A DNA stretch of 64,000 bases from Noviherbaspirillum massiliense JC206 (GCF_000312045.1 NZ_HE978634.1:1978098-2042097), one strand, 5' to 3'; positions 10,439 through 21,026 are shown, counted from the first letter of the stretch. Numbers and translations: made by a program. The notes: generated by a model not told the origin, from the letters alone.

Positions 10439-11734
10439 TTACAGATAAGCCGGCACCAGGCATCGCTTGTGTTCGATGTGATATTCAAACTCGTCGCGGA
10501 AATTCTTGATCATCGCGCGCACCGGCATCGCAGCCGCATCGCCAAGTGCGCAAATGGTGCGCCCCTGGATATTGTCCGCAATCGAATTCAACAGATCGAG
10601 GTCCTCCGGACGGCCTTGACCGTGCTCAATGCGATGCACCATCCGGTACATCCAGCCTGTGCCTTCGCGGCATGGCGTACACTGACCGCAGGATTCCTCG
10701 TAATAAAAATAGGAAAGCCGCAACAGCGAACGCACCATGCACCTGGTTTCATCCATCACGATGACCGCTCCCGAGCCCAGCATCGAGCCGGCTTTCGCGA
10801 TCGAATCGTAGTCCATGTCGAGCGACATCATGAGGTCGCCGGGCAGCACGGGCGCAGACGAACCGCCGGGAATGACGGCCTTGATTTTCTTCCCGCCGCG
10901 CATGCCACCGGCTAGTTCCAGCAGCTTCGCGAATGGCGTACCTACCGGCACTTCATAATTGCCCGGCCTTTCGATGTCGCCTGACATCGAGAAGATCTTG
11001 GTGCCGCCGTTGTTCGGCTTGCCCAGCGCGGCATATGCTTCTCCGCCCATGCGCATGATGAAAGGCACGGCCGCAAAGGTTTCGGTGTTGTTGATCGTGG
11101 TCGGCTTGCCGTACAAGCCGAAGCTGGCCGGGAAAGGCGGCTTGAAGCGCGGCTGGCCTTTCTTGCCTTCAAGCGATTCCAGCAGTGCGGTTTCCTCTCC
11201 GCAGATATAGGCCCCATGCCCGTGAAAGGCATGCAGCTGGAAGCTGAAGTCGCTGCCCATGATCCTGTCACCAAGGAAGCCTGCGGCTCGCGCCTCTTCG
11301 ATGGCTTGCTCGAAGCGCTCGTATTCCGCCCAGATTTCGCCGTGGATGTAGTTGTAGCCGACGGTGATGCCCATCGCATAAGCGCCAATCGCCATCCCTT
11401 CGATCAGGGCATGCGGATTGTAGCGAATGATGTCGCGGTCCTTGAAAGTGCCAGGCTCGCCTTCATCGGTATTGCAGACGAGGTATTTCTGGCCCGGGAA
11501 CTGGCGTGGCATGAAGCTCCATTTCAGGCCGGTCGGAAAGCCGGCACCGCCACGTCCGCGCAGCGACGAAGTCTTCAGTTCGGCAATCACCTGCTCCGGC
11601 GGAATCTTCTCGGTCAGGATGCGCTTGAGCGCCTCATAGCCACCGCGCTTCACATAGTCGGCAAGATGCCAATTGTTGCCATCCAACCCCGCGAGGATCA
11701 GGGGATTGATGTGACGATTATGCAGGCTCGTCAT
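10439..11734 (-). CDS. nuoF: NADH-quinone oxidoreductase subunit F
   Basis: The 431-residue subunit binds NADH, FMN and cluster N3, and is the electron entry point. The glycine-rich motif [13 protein letters not shown] (near residue 62) binds FMN/NADH. The cluster ligands are in [12 protein letters not shown] near 350 and in TICALGDAA near 398. The start codon overlaps the nuoE stop by four bases (ATGA), so translation is coupled. Confidence 0.98.
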   Translation of the reverse strand: MTSLHNRHINPLILAGLDGNNWHLADYVKRGGYEALKRILTEKIPPEQVIAELKTSSLRGRGGAGFPTGLKWSFMPRQFPGQKYLVCNTDEGEPGTFKDRDIIRYNPHALIEGMAIGAYAMGITVGYNYIHGEIWAEYERFEQAIEEARAAGFLGDRIMGSDFSFQLHAFHGHGAYICGEETALLESLEGKKGQPRFKPPFPASFGLYGKPTTINNTETFAAVPFIMRMGGEAYAALGKPNNGGTKIFSMSGDIERPGNYEVPVGTPFAKLLELAGGMRGGKKIKAVIPGGSSAPVLPGDLMMSLDMDYDSIAKAGSMLGSGAVIVMDETRCMVRSLLRLSYFYYEESCGQCTPCREGTGWMYRMVHRIEHGQGRPEDLDLLNSIADNIQGRTICALGDAAAMPVRAMIKNFRDEFEYHIEHKRCLVPAYL

Positions 11735-12222
11735 TTCTTCAATTCCTCCAGCAGCGCATCGAGTTTGTCATTCGACATGAAACTGCACATGCGCTTGTTG
11801 TTCACCAGCATGACCGGCGCATCGCCGCAGGCGCCCATGCACTCACCTTCGATCAGGGTGAACTGGCCGTCGGGGGTCGTTTCCTTGTAATCGATTCCAA
11901 GTTTCTGCTTCAGGTATTCGCCCGCCCTGTCGCCGCCGGACAGCGCGCACGGCAAATTGGTGCAGACCGATATCTTGTACTTGCCGACCGGCTTGGTGTT
12001 GAACATGTTGTAGAACGTCGCGACTTCCTGCACGGCGATCGCTGCCATGCCAAGGTAGTCGGCGACATCCTGCATTACTTCGGGAGAAAGCCAGCCCTTC
12101 TCGTCCTGTGCGATCGCAAGCGCCGCCATCACGGCTGACTGTTTCTGGTCGGCCGGGAATTTCGTGAGTTCGCGATCGATTTTTCTGTACGCTTCTTGAC
12201 TTAACAGCATATTGTTTGCCAT
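11731..12222 (-). CDS. nuoE: NADH-quinone oxidoreductase subunit E
   Basis: This thioredoxin-like 2Fe-2S subunit (cluster N1a) has its four ligands at about C87, C92, C128 and C132 (CTNLPC and CMGAC). I place the start at the ATG at 12222, giving 163 residues. The frame is open up to 12270, but that would overlap the end of nuoD and lies outside the family's usual N-terminus. It is coupled to nuoF by a four-base overlap. Confidence 0.96.
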   Translation of the reverse strand: MANNMLLSQEAYRKIDRELTKFPADQKQSAVMAALAIAQDEKGWLSPEVMQDVADYLGMAAIAVQEVATFYNMFNTKPVGKYKISVCTNLPCALSGGDRAGEYLKQKLGIDYKETTPDGQFTLIEGECMGACGDAPVMLVNNKRMCSFMSNDKLDALLEELKK

Positions 12223-12244
12223 TCGTGCGCGTTGGTTAGCGCGG

Positions 12245-13498
12245 TTATCGGTCAATCTCACCAAACACAATATCTTGCGTTCCGATGATGGTTACTGCGT
12301 CGGCAATCATGTGGCCCTTGGCCATCTCATCGAGGCCCTGGAGGTGCGGGAAGCCCGGCGCGCGGATCTTCAGTCGGTACGGCTTGTTGGCGCTATCCGA
12401 TACCAGGTAGATGCCGAATTCGCCTTTCGGATGTTCGACGGCTGCGTAAGCCTCTCCGGTCGGAACATGCATACCCTCGCTGAAGAGCTTGAAATGGTGG
12501 ATCAGCTCTTCCATGTTGGATTTCATGCTCACCCGGGACGGCGGCGCCACCTTGTGGTTGTCCGTGATCACCGGACCAGGATTGTTGCGCAGCCACTCTA
12601 TGCACTGCTTGATGATACGGTTCGACTGGCGCATCTCTTCCACGCGCACCAGATAGCGGTCGTAACAGTCGCCATTGACGCCGACCGGAATATCGAAGTC
12701 GAGCAAATCGTACACTTCATACGGCTGCTTCTTGCGCAAGTCCCATGCGATGCCGGAGCCGCGCAGCATCGGGCCCGTAAAGCCCATCGCCAGTGCACGC
12801 TCGGGTGAGACAACGCCAATGCCGACCAAGCGCTGCTTCCAGATACGGTTATCGGTCAGCAGTGTTTCGTATTCGTCGACGTAACCCGGGAAGCGGTTGG
12901 TGAAATCTTCGATGAAGTCGAGCAAGGACCCCTGCCGGTTCTCGTTGAGTTGCGCTATCGCGTTTTCATTGCGCACCAGCGATGCCTTGTATTGCGGCAT
13001 GGTGTCCGGAAGATCGCGGTACACACCACCGGGACGATAATACGCTGCATGCATGCGAGCACCCGATACCGCTTCATAGCAGTCCATCAGATCTTCGCGC
13101 TCGCGGAAGGCGTACAGGAAAACTGCCATTGCGCCCACGTCCAGGGCGTGCGCACCGATCCAAAGCAGGTGATTCAGCAGTCGCGTAATTTCATCGAACA
13201 TCACGCGGATGTATTGCGCACGCAGCGGCACTTCGATGCCGAGCAGCTTCTCGATGGCCATCACGTACGCATGCTCGTTGCACATCATCGACACATAGTC
13301 GAGACGATCCATGTACGGCACGGACTGCAGATAGGTTCTCGTCTCAGCCAGCTTCTCGGTTGCACGGTGCAGCAGGCCGATATGCGGGTCGGCGCGCTGA
13401 ATGACTTCGCCGTCGAGCTCAAGCACTAAGCGCAGCACGCCGTGCGCCGCAGGGTGCTGCGGACCAAAGTTCAATGTGTAATTCTTGATTTCAGCCAT
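12245..13498 (-). CDS. nuoD: NADH-quinone oxidoreductase subunit D
   Basis: The 417-residue 49-kDa-type subunit forms the quinone-binding pocket together with NuoB. The family features are the N-terminal [14 protein letters not shown] with its histidine, the [10 protein letters not shown] segment, and the C-terminal DIVFGEIDR end. The start overlaps the nuoC stop by one base (TAATG). No break is seen. Confidence 0.98.
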   Translation of the reverse strand: MAEIKNYTLNFGPQHPAAHGVLRLVLELDGEVIQRADPHIGLLHRATEKLAETRTYLQSVPYMDRLDYVSMMCNEHAYVMAIEKLLGIEVPLRAQYIRVMFDEITRLLNHLLWIGAHALDVGAMAVFLYAFREREDLMDCYEAVSGARMHAAYYRPGGVYRDLPDTMPQYKASLVRNENAIAQLNENRQGSLLDFIEDFTNRFPGYVDEYETLLTDNRIWKQRLVGIGVVSPERALAMGFTGPMLRGSGIAWDLRKKQPYEVYDLLDFDIPVGVNGDCYDRYLVRVEEMRQSNRIIKQCIEWLRNNPGPVITDNHKVAPPSRVSMKSNMEELIHHFKLFSEGMHVPTGEAYAAVEHPKGEFGIYLVSDSANKPYRLKIRAPGFPHLQGLDEMAKGHMIADAVTIIGTQDIVFGEIDR

Positions 13499-14094
13499 TA
13501 TTTCATCCCGTACTTTTCTTCACGAATGACGCGCGGAATGATTTCCCGCGGCTCAATGGTGACGGGCTGGTAAATCACGCGCCTCTGCTCAGGGTCATAA
13601 CGCATTTCAACGTAGCCGGAGACGGGGAAGTCTTTTCTGAAGGGGTGGCCGATGAAGCCGTAATCAGTGAGAATGCGACGCAAGTCGTTGTGGCCCTCGA
13701 ACAGGATGCCGAACAGATCGAAGGCTTCGCGCTCGTACCAGTTGGAAGAGGACCAGACGTCGATCACCGACGGCACGATAGGCATATCATCGTCCGGGGC
13801 GAACACCCTTACCCGCACGCGCCAGTTATGGGTCACCGACAGCAGGTGCGACACGACCGCAAAACGCGGGCCGTCCCATGCACCGTCACTGTACGTGGAG
13901 TAGTCGATACCGCACAGATCAATCAACTGCTCGAAGCGCAAATCGGCATGATCACGCAAGGTGCGCATCGCGGACAGATAATCCGCCGCTTTTACCACCA
14001 CGGTGATTTCACCAAGTGCATTCGTCAGGCTTTGAATCTGCTCGCCTAGCGCATTGCGCAAGGCGTTTTCGAGGGCTTCCAGTTTCGTCGTCAT
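13498..14094 (-). CDS. nuoC: NADH-quinone oxidoreductase subunit C
   Basis: The 198-residue 30-kDa-type subunit of the peripheral arm has the signature ERExFDLFGIxFxGHxDLRRIL, seen here as [20 protein letters not shown] near residue 121, followed by the conserved GHPFRKDFP. It is a separate gene, not fused to nuoD as in enterobacteria. It overlaps nuoD by one base and sits 20 bases after nuoB. Confidence 0.97.
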   Translation of the reverse strand: MTTKLEALENALRNALGEQIQSLTNALGEITVVVKAADYLSAMRTLRDHADLRFEQLIDLCGIDYSTYSDGAWDGPRFAVVSHLLSVTHNWRVRVRVFAPDDDMPIVPSVIDVWSSSNWYEREAFDLFGILFEGHNDLRRILTDYGFIGHPFRKDFPVSGYVEMRYDPEQRRVIYQPVTIEPREIIPRVIREEKYGMK

Positions 14095-14114
14095 GTTCTT
14101 AATCGGCCGCTCGC

Positions 14115-14591
14115 TTAGCGTGCAATCGTGTTGGTACGCTTGATCTTATTCTGCAGCTGCATCACCCCGTACAGCAGGGCCTCTGCAGTCGGCGGGCAGC
14201 CAGGTACATAAACATCGACCGGCACGATGCGGTCACAGCCGCGCACCACCGAATAGGAATAATGGTAATAGCCACCGCCATTGGCACAGGTGCCCATGGA
14301 GATCACCCAGCGCGGCTCCGCCATCTGGTCATACACCTTGCGCAAGGCAGGTGCCATCTTGTTGCACAAGGTACCAGCGACGATCATGACATCCGACTGA
14401 CGCGGGGACGGACGGAAAATAACGCCGAAACGGTCAAGGTCATAACGCGATGCACCGGCGTGCATCATCTCGACCGCGCAGCAGGCCAATCCGAACGTCA
14501 TTGGCCACATTGAACCCGTGCGGGTCCAGTTAATCAGCTTGTCTGCGGTTGTGGTAACAAAACCTTCGCTCAACACACCATCAATTGCCAT
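14115..14591 (-). CDS. nuoB: NADH-quinone oxidoreductase subunit B
   Basis: The 158-residue subunit carries cluster N2, the last in the chain to quinone. The ligands are the adjacent C37-C38 (LACCAVEMM), C102 (GTCANGG) and C132 ([11 protein letters not shown]). The length is standard. It begins three bases after the nuoA stop. Confidence 0.98.
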   Translation of the reverse strand: MAIDGVLSEGFVTTTADKLINWTRTGSMWPMTFGLACCAVEMMHAGASRYDLDRFGVIFRPSPRQSDVMIVAGTLCNKMAPALRKVYDQMAEPRWVISMGTCANGGGYYHYSYSVVRGCDRIVPVDVYVPGCPPTAEALLYGVMQLQNKIKRTNTIAR

Positions 14592-14594
14592 GAC

Positions 14595-14954
14595 TCACTC
14601 CCAATCCAGAGCGCCTCGTTTCCAGATGTACCAGAATCCGACGACAAATTCAGCGATGAAGACCAGCATCGTCAGGAAACCCTGCCAGCCGAGGTCGCGC
14701 ATGGCGACACCCCACGGGAAGAAGAACGCAGTCTCTAGATCGAACAAAATAAACAGGATCGCCACGAGGTAGTAACGCACGTCGAACTTCATGCGCGCGT
14801 CTTCAAAAGCCTCGAAGCCACATTCATAAGGGGAAAGCTTTGCCGCATCAGGCTTATGCGGACCAAGCACGCGACCGAGCACTTGCGGCACCACTCCAAC
14901 GCCAATGCCCACAAGGATAAAGAGAAGAATGGGGAAGTAATTTTCGAGGTTCAC
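14595..14954 (-). CDS. nuoA: NADH-quinone oxidoreductase subunit A
   Basis: The 119-residue membrane subunit with three helices is the first gene of the operon. The loop signature [12 protein letters not shown] with its cysteine near residue 47 is present, as is the [15 protein letters not shown] segment. The start is GTG at 14952-14954; no strong Shine-Dalgarno sequence is seen before it. Confidence 0.97.
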   Translation of the reverse strand: MNLENYFPILLFILVGIGVGVVPQVLGRVLGPHKPDAAKLSPYECGFEAFEDARMKFDVRYYLVAILFILFDLETAFFFPWGVAMRDLGWQGFLTMLVFIAEFVVGFWYIWKRGALDWE

Positions 14955-14979
14955 GGTCTGCTACTGATGTATTGATGAT

Positions 14980-15014
14980 CCGATTGATTTTCAAGTGCCT
15001 TGAAAATCAATCGG
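14980..15014. repeat. Perfect 16-bp inverted repeat in front of nuoA
   Basis: Bases 14980-14995 and 14999-15014 are exact reverse complements around a three-base centre. The arms read CCGATTGATTTTCAAG and CTTGAAAATCAATCGG. It lies between the tRNA-Leu terminator and nuoA, with its nearer end 25 bases upstream of the GTG. There is no T run, so it is not a terminator. It may be an operator for the nuo promoter, or a leader hairpin. Confidence 0.8.
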
Positions 15015-15024
15015 CATCTTCGAC

Positions 15025-15059
15025 AAAAAGCCAGCTCAGGCATCCGCCTTGCTGGCTTT
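15025..15059 (-). terminator. Intrinsic terminator after tRNA-Leu
   Basis: On the minus strand an AAAGCCAGC/GCTGGCTTT stem encloses a second AGGC/GCCT stem and runs into TTTTTG. It begins 8 bases after the tRNA CCA end and should stop the secG-tRNA transcript before the nuo operon. Confidence 0.8.
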
Positions 15060-15066
15060 GCTCTGT

Positions 15067-15151
15067 TGGTGCCGACGGCGAGACTCGAACTCGCACAGCT
15101 TTCGCCACTACCCCCTCAAGATAGCGTGTCTACCAATTTCACCACGTCGGC
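15067..15151 (-). tRNA. tRNA-Leu (anticodon GAG)
   Basis: The 85-base sequence folds as a class II tRNA. The 7-bp acceptor stem GCCGACG/CGTCGGC is exact. The anticodon stem CTATC/GGTAG encloses the loop TTGAGGG with anticodon GAG, so it reads CUC and CUU. A variable arm (TGGCGAAAGCTG region) and the T-loop GTTCGAGTC are present. The 3' CCA is encoded. It lies between secG and nuo. Confidence 0.97.
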
Positions 15152-15232
15152 TAAAGACGTATATTTTACTCTGTTTTCGAAACTTTATTCAATGCACTAT
15201 TGCATTGAATCAAGACAAAAATTCAATACAAC

Positions 15233-15670
15233 TTACTTCGGAATCTGATTGACCTGACCCGCACCACCCTCAGAAGAACCAGCGGAAGCAGAAGGCGCTC
15301 CTGCAGTATTCTCAGGACCATTTGCCGGAGCGGATGAACCCACCCCTGCAGGCGCTGCGGAAGAGGGAACAGCGGGTGCATTCGGCGTCTGCACGGGCAG
15401 ATTTTCCATTACACCACCACCTGCGGTGGAATGCTTGTTTCCAATAAATGCCAGCGCCAAGGTGGCCGCAAAGAAGATGGCAGCAGCGACAGCGGTTGAC
15501 TTTGACAAAAAGTTAGACGATCCACTCGCGCCGAAAAGGCTGCCTGAAGCGCCAGAACCGAAGGCAGCGCCCATGTCAGCGCCTTTGCCATGCTGAAGCA
15601 GGACAAGTCCAACAATGGTCAGTGCCGCCAACACCTGAATCACAACGATAAGGGTGAACAATGTGTTCAT
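15233..15670 (-). CDS. secG: Protein translocase subunit SecG
   Basis: The 145-residue protein has two membrane helices (about residues 3-22 and 55-75) joined by the conserved loop VLLQHGKGADMGAAFGSG and the FLSKSTAVAAA segment. From about residue 80 it has a Pro/Ala/Gly/Ser-rich tail typical of betaproteobacterial SecG. It is the third core subunit of the SecYEG channel. It follows tpiA after 42 bases and precedes tRNA-Leu. Confidence 0.96.
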   Translation of the reverse strand: MNTLFTLIVVIQVLAALTIVGLVLLQHGKGADMGAAFGSGASGSLFGASGSSNFLSKSTAVAAAIFFAATLALAFIGNKHSTAGGGVMENLPVQTPNAPAVPSSAAPAGVGSSAPANGPENTAGAPSASAGSSEGGAGQVNQIPK

Positions 15671-15712
15671 TCCGTAATATCCAATCTCGGTAAATCTCTT
15701 AATACATCCTGC

Positions 15713-16465
15713 TTACGCGGCTCGCACGATAGCAAGAAAATCTTCAGCCTTCAGCGATGCACCGCCTATCAGACCCCCATCGATATCCGGCATTGCGAGC
15801 AAGTCCTTCGCATTGTCCGGCTTCATGCTGCCACCATACAAAATCTGCACGAGTGCCGCGGCCTGCGAATTTTTTTCGCGTAGCCTTACTCGCAAAGCCT
15901 GGTGAACCTGTTGCGCCATCTCGGGAGTCGCCGTCTTTCCGGTACCAATCGCCCAGACCGGCTCGTACGCGATGACGATTTTTGCAAGGTCCGCCGACTC
16001 AATTGCTGCCAAAACTGCACCGATCTGCCGCCCGATGACGACATCAGTTTGACCGGCCTCTCGCTCAGACAGCGATTCGCCCACGCAAACGATCGGCGTC
16101 AGGCCGCACTGCAACGCGCGTACGGTTTTCTGCGCAACGAGCTGCTCGCTCTCCGCATGATAAGTACGACGTTCGGAATGCCCTACGATCACATAAACAC
16201 ATCCGAAATCACGCAGCATTGCCCCCGAAACCTCACCGGTGTAAGCACCGGACTCATGCACTGACAGGTCCTGCGCCCCCCAGTTCACCGTCGTGCCGGA
16301 CAACTCGGATTGACACTGCGCCAAATAAGGTGCTGGAGCGCACACTGCGACACCGCACGCGACAGACTGTCCCGCCAATTCCGCCTTGATTCCATTCAAC
16401 AAAGCGGCATTTGCAGCGAGGCTGCCATTCATTTTCCAGTTTCCGGCAATCAGTTTGCGGCGCAT
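15713..16465 (-). CDS. tpiA: Triosephosphate isomerase
   Basis: The 250-residue TIM-barrel enzyme interconverts dihydroxyacetone phosphate and glyceraldehyde 3-phosphate. The active-site lysine is in GNWKMN (K11), the catalytic histidine in [10 protein letters not shown], and the catalytic glutamate with the flexible loop in [14 protein letters not shown]. The phosphate-binding ILYGGSM and GLIGGASL loops are intact. It probably heads a tpiA-secG-tRNA-Leu unit. Confidence 0.98.
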   Translation of the reverse strand: MRRKLIAGNWKMNGSLAANAALLNGIKAELAGQSVACGVAVCAPAPYLAQCQSELSGTTVNWGAQDLSVHESGAYTGEVSGAMLRDFGCVYVIVGHSERRTYHAESEQLVAQKTVRALQCGLTPIVCVGESLSEREAGQTDVVIGRQIGAVLAAIESADLAKIVIAYEPVWAIGTGKTATPEMAQQVHQALRVRLREKNSQAAALVQILYGGSMKPDNAKDLLAMPDIDGGLIGGASLKAEDFLAIVRAA

Positions 16466-16591
16466 ATGGTCTCGAAATTTAACAACCGTTCATTTTAGCT
16501 CAGCGCACTCGCTGAGGTCAAACCAAGACGAGCAGGCGTGACAGAAAGCTGTTAGTAGTGGAGCCGTCGATACCTGCCGCTGCAGACAGCG

Positions 16592-17572
16592 CTATTGAAG
16601 CGTGAGCACGATCTTGCCAACATGGGTGCTGCTTTCCATCAGCCTGTGTGCTTCGGCCGCTTCTTCCAGACGAAAGGTTTTGAAGATGACTGGCCTGATC
16701 TTGCGGGACTCCAGCAGCGGCCATACGCGCTGATGCAGTTGAACCGCAATCGCCGCCTTGAATTCTACCGGGCGCGGACGCAGCGTCGATCCCGTGATCG
16801 TCAGGCGTCGTCTCAGGATCTGACCTGTATCGATGTTCGCCTTCGACCCGCCAAGCAGCGCAATGATGACAAGCCGGCCATCATCCGCCAGGCACTCCAG
16901 TTCGCGCGCGACATAATTCCCGCTCACCATGTCGAGAATGACATCGACGCCCTTCCCATTCGTTTGGGACTTGATCACCTCGACAAAATCCTCTGTTCGG
17001 TAATTGATGGCACGCTCTGCGCCAAGCGCCTCGCATGCCCGGCATTTTTCATCGGAGCCTGCAGTGGCGAATACGCAGTGGCCCAGGGCAGAGGCGACCT
17101 GGATCGCGGTTACTCCGATGCCGGAACTGCCACCCTGCACCAGCAAGGTCTCATCCCCGGATAGCCTGGCTCGATCGAACACATTGCTCCAGACGGTAAA
17201 GAAAGTTTCGGGCAAGGACGCCGCCTCGATTGCACTCAGGCCTTTGGGAATCGGAAGGCATTGTTTCACGGGCGCAGCGCAGTATTCAGCATAGCCGCCA
17301 CCCTGCACCAGTGCACATACCATATCGCCATTGCTGAAACCGCTTCCGGACAAGTCGCCGTCGACAATCTCGCCCGCAACTTCAAGCCCCGGGATATCGG
17401 ATGCACCGGGAGGAACCGGATAATGCCCGGTGCGCTGGATCACGTCAGGGCGGTTGATACCTGCGGCATGCACCTTGATCAAAACTTCTCCCGCCTTAAG
17501 GACGGGGAGCGGCCTTTCGCACAACTGCAGCACATCGGGAGGTCCCGGTTGGGTAATTTCTATGGCGCGCAT
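16592..17572 (-). CDS. NAD(P)H-quinone oxidoreductase, zinc-independent MDR family
   Basis: The 326-residue medium-chain reductase belongs to the quinone oxidoreductase type (TIGR02824/PIG3-like). It has the N-terminal GroES-like domain and the nucleotide-binding fold with VQGGSSGIGVTAIQVA near residue 140. The zinc-ligand cysteines of alcohol dehydrogenases are absent. I chose the ATG at 17572 (MRAIEI); ATGs at 17578 and 17602 are in frame, but family proteins start near here. It precedes tpiA by about 126 bases, which hold nothing recognisable. Confidence 0.88.
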   Translation of the reverse strand: MRAIEITQPGPPDVLQLCERPLPVLKAGEVLIKVHAAGINRPDVIQRTGHYPVPPGASDIPGLEVAGEIVDGDLSGSGFSNGDMVCALVQGGGYAEYCAAPVKQCLPIPKGLSAIEAASLPETFFTVWSNVFDRARLSGDETLLVQGGSSGIGVTAIQVASALGHCVFATAGSDEKCRACEALGAERAINYRTEDFVEVIKSQTNGKGVDVILDMVSGNYVARELECLADDGRLVIIALLGGSKANIDTGQILRRRLTITGSTLRPRPVEFKAAIAVQLHQRVWPLLESRKIRPVIFKTFRLEEAAEAHRLMESSTHVGKIVLTLQ

Positions 17573-17654
17573 CGTCATCCCATCGAATGGAAAAAAATTC
17601 ATTGTACGCCACGGAAACCGGTCCGATTGTGAGTTGGCTCATCACTTCCTGCAG

Positions 17655-17692
17655 GAAAATAAAAAGCCGCCTGAGCACTTGCCCAAGCGGCT
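17655..17692 (-). terminator. Intrinsic terminator of pnp
   Basis: A 12-bp stem (AGCCGCTTGGGC paired with GCTCAGGCGGCT, two wobbles, loop AAGT) is followed on the minus strand by TTTTTATTTT. It starts about 50 bases after the pnp stop. Confidence 0.9.
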
Positions 17693-17741
17693 CACGAATG
17701 GCTTCGCAAGAACGCCTGCCGAAGCCGATCGTGTCTTTCCT

Positions 17742-19871
17742 TTACTGCTGCGTTGCGGCCTCGCCCGCCTCTTCCGCTGCAACTGCCTTCATCGACAGCT
17801 TCAGACGGCCACGGTCGTCAGTCTCCAGAACCTTGACGCGCACCTGCTGGCCTTCCTTCAGATAATCCGACACGGCGTTGACGCGTTCATTGGCGATCTG
17901 GCTGATATGCAGCAAGCCATCCTTGCCCGGAATCACCTGTACGATCGCACCGAAATCCAGCAGCTTGAGCACGACACCGTCGTAGACCTTGCCGACTTCC
18001 ACGGATGCCGTCAGTTCTTCGATGCGGCGCTTGGCTTCCTGACCAGCGGCAGCGTCGACCGATGCAATCGTCACGATGCCCTCGTCCGTGATGTCGATCT
18101 GCGTACCCGTCTCTTCGGTAAGGGCACGGATCACGGCACCACCCTTGCCGATCACGTCACGGATTTTCTCCGGGTTGATCTTGATGGTGATCAAGCGTGG
18201 TGCAAAGTTGGACAGCTCGGTTTTACCGTGCGGCATGGCTTCCTGCATCTTGGCGAGGATGTGCATGCGGCCTTCCTTCGCCTGGGCTAATGCAACCTGC
18301 ATGATTTCCTTGGTGATGCCCTGGATCTTGATGTCCATCTGCAGCGCAGTGATGCCATTGGCGGTGCCGGCCACTTTGAAGTCCATGTCGCCGAGATGAT
18401 CCTCATCACCCAGGATGTCGGTCAGCACTGCGAACTTGCTGCCTTCCTTGATCAGGCCCATCGCGATACCCGCGACATGCGCCTTCATCGGCACGCCGGC
18501 ATCCATCAAGGCCAGGCAGCCGCCGCAGACGGATGCCATCGAAGACGAGCCGTTCGACTCGGTAATTTCGGACACGAGGCGCACGGAATAGCTGAACTCT
18601 TCCGGGGCTGGCAATGCTGCCTGCAGTGCGCGCTTGGCGAGGCGGCCATGGCCGATTTCGCGACGCTTCGGCGAGCCTACACGGCCGGTTTCGCCCGTGG
18701 CGAACGGAGGCATGTTGTAGTGGAGCATGAAGCGGTCGGAATACTCACCCATCAGCGCATCGATCTTTTGTTCGTCGCGTGCAGTACCGAGAGTGGCAAC
18801 CACGAGTGCCTGGGTTTCGCCGCGGGTGAACAGTGCGGATCCGTGGGTGCGTGGCAGCACGCTGTTGCGGATCGAAATCGGGCGCACCGTACGGGTGTCG
18901 CGGCCATCGATTCGCGGCTCACCGTCGAGGATTTGCGAGCGCACGATTTTGGCTTCCAGGTCAAACAGGATGCTGCCCACTTCAGCCGTATCCGGAGCGG
19001 CGGCGCCGGCTGCAGCAGCCTCGTCTGCCAGGGCGGCATTGACTTCTGCAGCAACGGTATTCAGCTTGGCTGTACGTGCCTGCTTGTCCTTGGTTTGATA
19101 GGCGTCGCGCAGCTTGGCTTCGGCAAGCTGAGTTACGCGGGCAATCAGCGCTTCATTCTTCGGTGCCGGCTTCCATTCCACTTCTGGCTTGCCGCCGTCG
19201 CGCACGAGCTCATGGATCGCATCGATCACCGCTTTCATTTGCTCATGGCCGAATACGACTGCGCCAAGCATGACTTCTTCCGACAACTGGTTGGCTTCCG
19301 ATTCCACCATCAATACTGCCTGCTCGGTACCAGCCACGACCAGGTCCATCTCGGACTTGGCGAGCTGAGACACGGTGGGGTTCAACACATACTGGCCGTC
19401 GACGTAACCGACGCGGGCCGCACCCAGCGGGCCATTGAACGGGATGCCGGCGACGCAGATCGCGGCGGACGACGCAATCATCGATGCAATGTCGGGGTCG
19501 ATTTCGGGATTGACGGACAGGACATGGACGATGACCTGCACTTCGTTCAGATAACCCTCGGGGAACAGTGGACGAATCGGGCGGTCGATCAGCCGCGAGG
19601 TCAGCGTCTCTTTTTCAGAGGGACGGCCTTCCCGCTTAAAGAAGCCACCCGGGATGCGGCCGGCTGCATAGCTCTTCTCGACATAATCAACGGTCAGCGG
19701 GAAAAAATCCTGACCCGGCTTGACGTCCTTCTTCGCCACGACTGTTGCCAGCACGACGGTGTCTTCAACCGAGACAAGCACGGCGCCCGAAGCCTGGCGT
19801 GCAATCTCGCCGGTCTCCATCGTGACTTGGTGCTGGCCGTACTGGAAGGTCTTGGTAACTTTATTGAACAC
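17742..19871 (-). CDS. pnp: Polyribonucleotide nucleotidyltransferase (PNPase)
   Basis: The 709-residue phosphorolytic 3'-5' exoribonuclease has two RNase PH domains (about residues 1-220 and 310-540) joined by an alpha-helical linker. A KH domain with the GxxG loop (IGKGGAVIR, near 565) and a C-terminal S1 domain (residues ~620-690) follow. The first catalytic-core motif [12 protein letters not shown] is present. It is encoded after rpsO, the usual arrangement, and its RNA is likely controlled through the hairpin between the two genes. Confidence 0.98.
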   Translation of the reverse strand: MFNKVTKTFQYGQHQVTMETGEIARQASGAVLVSVEDTVVLATVVAKKDVKPGQDFFPLTVDYVEKSYAAGRIPGGFFKREGRPSEKETLTSRLIDRPIRPLFPEGYLNEVQVIVHVLSVNPEIDPDIASMIASSAAICVAGIPFNGPLGAARVGYVDGQYVLNPTVSQLAKSEMDLVVAGTEQAVLMVESEANQLSEEVMLGAVVFGHEQMKAVIDAIHELVRDGGKPEVEWKPAPKNEALIARVTQLAEAKLRDAYQTKDKQARTAKLNTVAAEVNAALADEAAAAGAAAPDTAEVGSILFDLEAKIVRSQILDGEPRIDGRDTRTVRPISIRNSVLPRTHGSALFTRGETQALVVATLGTARDEQKIDALMGEYSDRFMLHYNMPPFATGETGRVGSPKRREIGHGRLAKRALQAALPAPEEFSYSVRLVSEITESNGSSSMASVCGGCLALMDAGVPMKAHVAGIAMGLIKEGSKFAVLTDILGDEDHLGDMDFKVAGTANGITALQMDIKIQGITKEIMQVALAQAKEGRMHILAKMQEAMPHGKTELSNFAPRLITIKINPEKIRDVIGKGGAVIRALTEETGTQIDITDEGIVTIASVDAAAGQEAKRRIEELTASVEVGKVYDGVVLKLLDFGAIVQVIPGKDGLLHISQIANERVNAVSDYLKEGQQVRVKVLETDDRGRLKLSMKAVAAEEAGEAATQQ

Positions 19872-19990
19872 GGTGTTTCCTTTCTATTTTTGCCGACAGA
19901 TTTTCAGGCGCTGTCGTTCACCTCACCACGGATGAAAGCCACGTATGACTTGTCACCTTTTACTTTCGAATCACAAACTGCAAAATGGCA

Positions 19991-20024
19991 AAATGCCTGC
20001 ATCAGCTAACTGATACAGGCATTT
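19991..20024 (-). terminator. Long hairpin between rpsO and pnp
   Basis: On the minus strand AAATGCCTGTATCAG pairs over 15 bp (one wobble) with CTGATGCAGGCATTT around the loop TTAG. It sits 35 bases after the rpsO stop. Few T bases follow, so it may be a leaky terminator, or the double-stranded RNase III site that in enterobacteria lets PNPase control its own mRNA. Confidence 0.7.
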
Positions 20025-20059
20025 CCACTATAAACCTGGCCAAGAATGCTGCAACCGGA

Positions 20060-20329
20060 TTACTTGCGCAGGCCGAGCTTTTCAATCAGGGAGCGATAAC
20101 GGTTTGCGTCTTTGCCCTTGAGATAGGAAAGCAGGCTCTTGCGGCGATTAACCATTTTGATCAGGCCACGACGGGAGTGGTGATCCTTGGTGTGAGCCTT
20201 GAAATGGTTGTTGAGTTCATTGATACGGGCGGTCAGCAATGCAACCTGCACTTCCGGGGAACCCGTGTCGTTCTGGCTACGCGCGTTGTCCGCAATGATG
20301 GCGGCCTTGTTGATGCTTTCGACTGACAT
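20060..20329 (-). CDS. rpsO: 30S ribosomal protein S15
   Basis: The 89-residue primary 16S rRNA-binding protein has the family signature in [21 protein letters not shown] and the rRNA-contact segment [21 protein letters not shown]. The length is standard. It heads the rpsO-pnp unit and has its own strong promoter about 90 bases upstream. Confidence 0.98.
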   Translation of the reverse strand: MSVESINKAAIIADNARSQNDTGSPEVQVALLTARINELNNHFKAHTKDHHSRRGLIKMVNRRKSLLSYLKGKDANRYRSLIEKLGLRK

Positions 20330-20398
20330 AAGTAGAACCTTTCACATGCGGTGCTCAGAGTCGCAACCCCGTTCACCGTGAATAAACAATAAGAAAAT

Positions 20399-20415
20399 TT
20401 GGTCAAATTGACCAA
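20399..20415. repeat. Palindrome at the rpsO transcription start
   Basis: The 17 bases TTGGTCAAATTGACCAA are two perfect 8-base arms around one base. They fall at predicted +1 to +17 of the rpsO transcript, so they could be an operator or a 5'-terminal hairpin. Confidence 0.6.
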
Positions 20416-20422
20416 GACGCGC

Positions 20423-20451
20423 AGTATATAGGAAATGCCCTGCCGTTTCAA
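20423..20451 (-). promoter_or_regulatory. Sigma-70 type promoter of rpsO
   Basis: The minus strand reads TTGAAA, 17 bases, TATACT: five of six matches at each box with ideal spacing. The predicted start is near 20416. Confidence 0.7.
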
Positions 20452-20494
20452 ACACTTAAGCGCTTTTCGAAGATAAATGCTTCAGGAGAAACTA

Positions 20495-20998
20495 GTGAGA
20501 GCTCTATTTTTCGCGACGGCAATTGCATTCTCGACAATCATGAGTGGCTGCGTAACTTCCCCCTCCCTTGGAGCATCTGAAGCCGAAGTCGTCAACAAGC
20601 TGGGACAGCCAACCCATCGTTATCAGGACGGGAATGACCATTTGCTTGAATACATGCAGGGCCCTTGGGGACAGTACACCTACATGGCAAGAATAGGTGC
20701 AGACGGGCGGCTAATTTCTTATGAGCAAGTTCTAACTCCCCAAAAATTTAGCAGCCTCAAGATCGGCGAGGCAACCAAAACCGATGTGCTGCATACGGTG
20801 GGCGCACCGAGCGACACTTCCTATCTGCCACGGCAAGACCTTGAGGTCTGGTCTTATCCATACAAAGAAAATGGCGTATGGGATTCCATCATGCACGTCG
20901 AATTCGACAGGGCGGGCATTGTGCGCAAAATGCAGAACGGCCCCGACCTGCGACGCGACCCGGATACCCGCTGGCCTTTCCGCATGATGCTCCGGTAA
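20495..20998 (+). CDS. Small outer-membrane lipoprotein, BamE/SmpA-like fold suspected
   Basis: The 167-residue protein starts with a short lipoprotein signal peptide ending in MSGC, so the mature protein should begin at that cysteine. I chose the GTG at 20495, preceded by AGGAG at six bases; an ATG at 20477 is in frame but lacks a ribosome site. Two repeats of the type 'G..KTDVLHTVGAPSDTSY' and 'ASEAEVVNKLGQPTHRY' resemble the SmpA/OmlA/BamE fold, where such motifs mark small beta-alpha repeats. The exact role is unknown. It is transcribed away from rpsO. Confidence 0.8.
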   Translation: MRALFFATAIAFSTIMSGCVTSPSLGASEAEVVNKLGQPTHRYQDGNDHLLEYMQGPWGQYTYMARIGADGRLISYEQVLTPQKFSSLKIGEATKTDVLHTVGAPSDTSYLPRQDLEVWSYPYKENGVWDSIMHVEFDRAGIVRKMQNGPDLRRDPDTRWPFRMMLR

Positions 20999-21026
20999 AA
21001 GCTGCTCCTTGCGAACCGGCTCTTGA

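Noticed and set aside
18396-20009. 537-residue open frame on the plus strand
   Set aside because: It is antisense to pnp and shows no family sequence.
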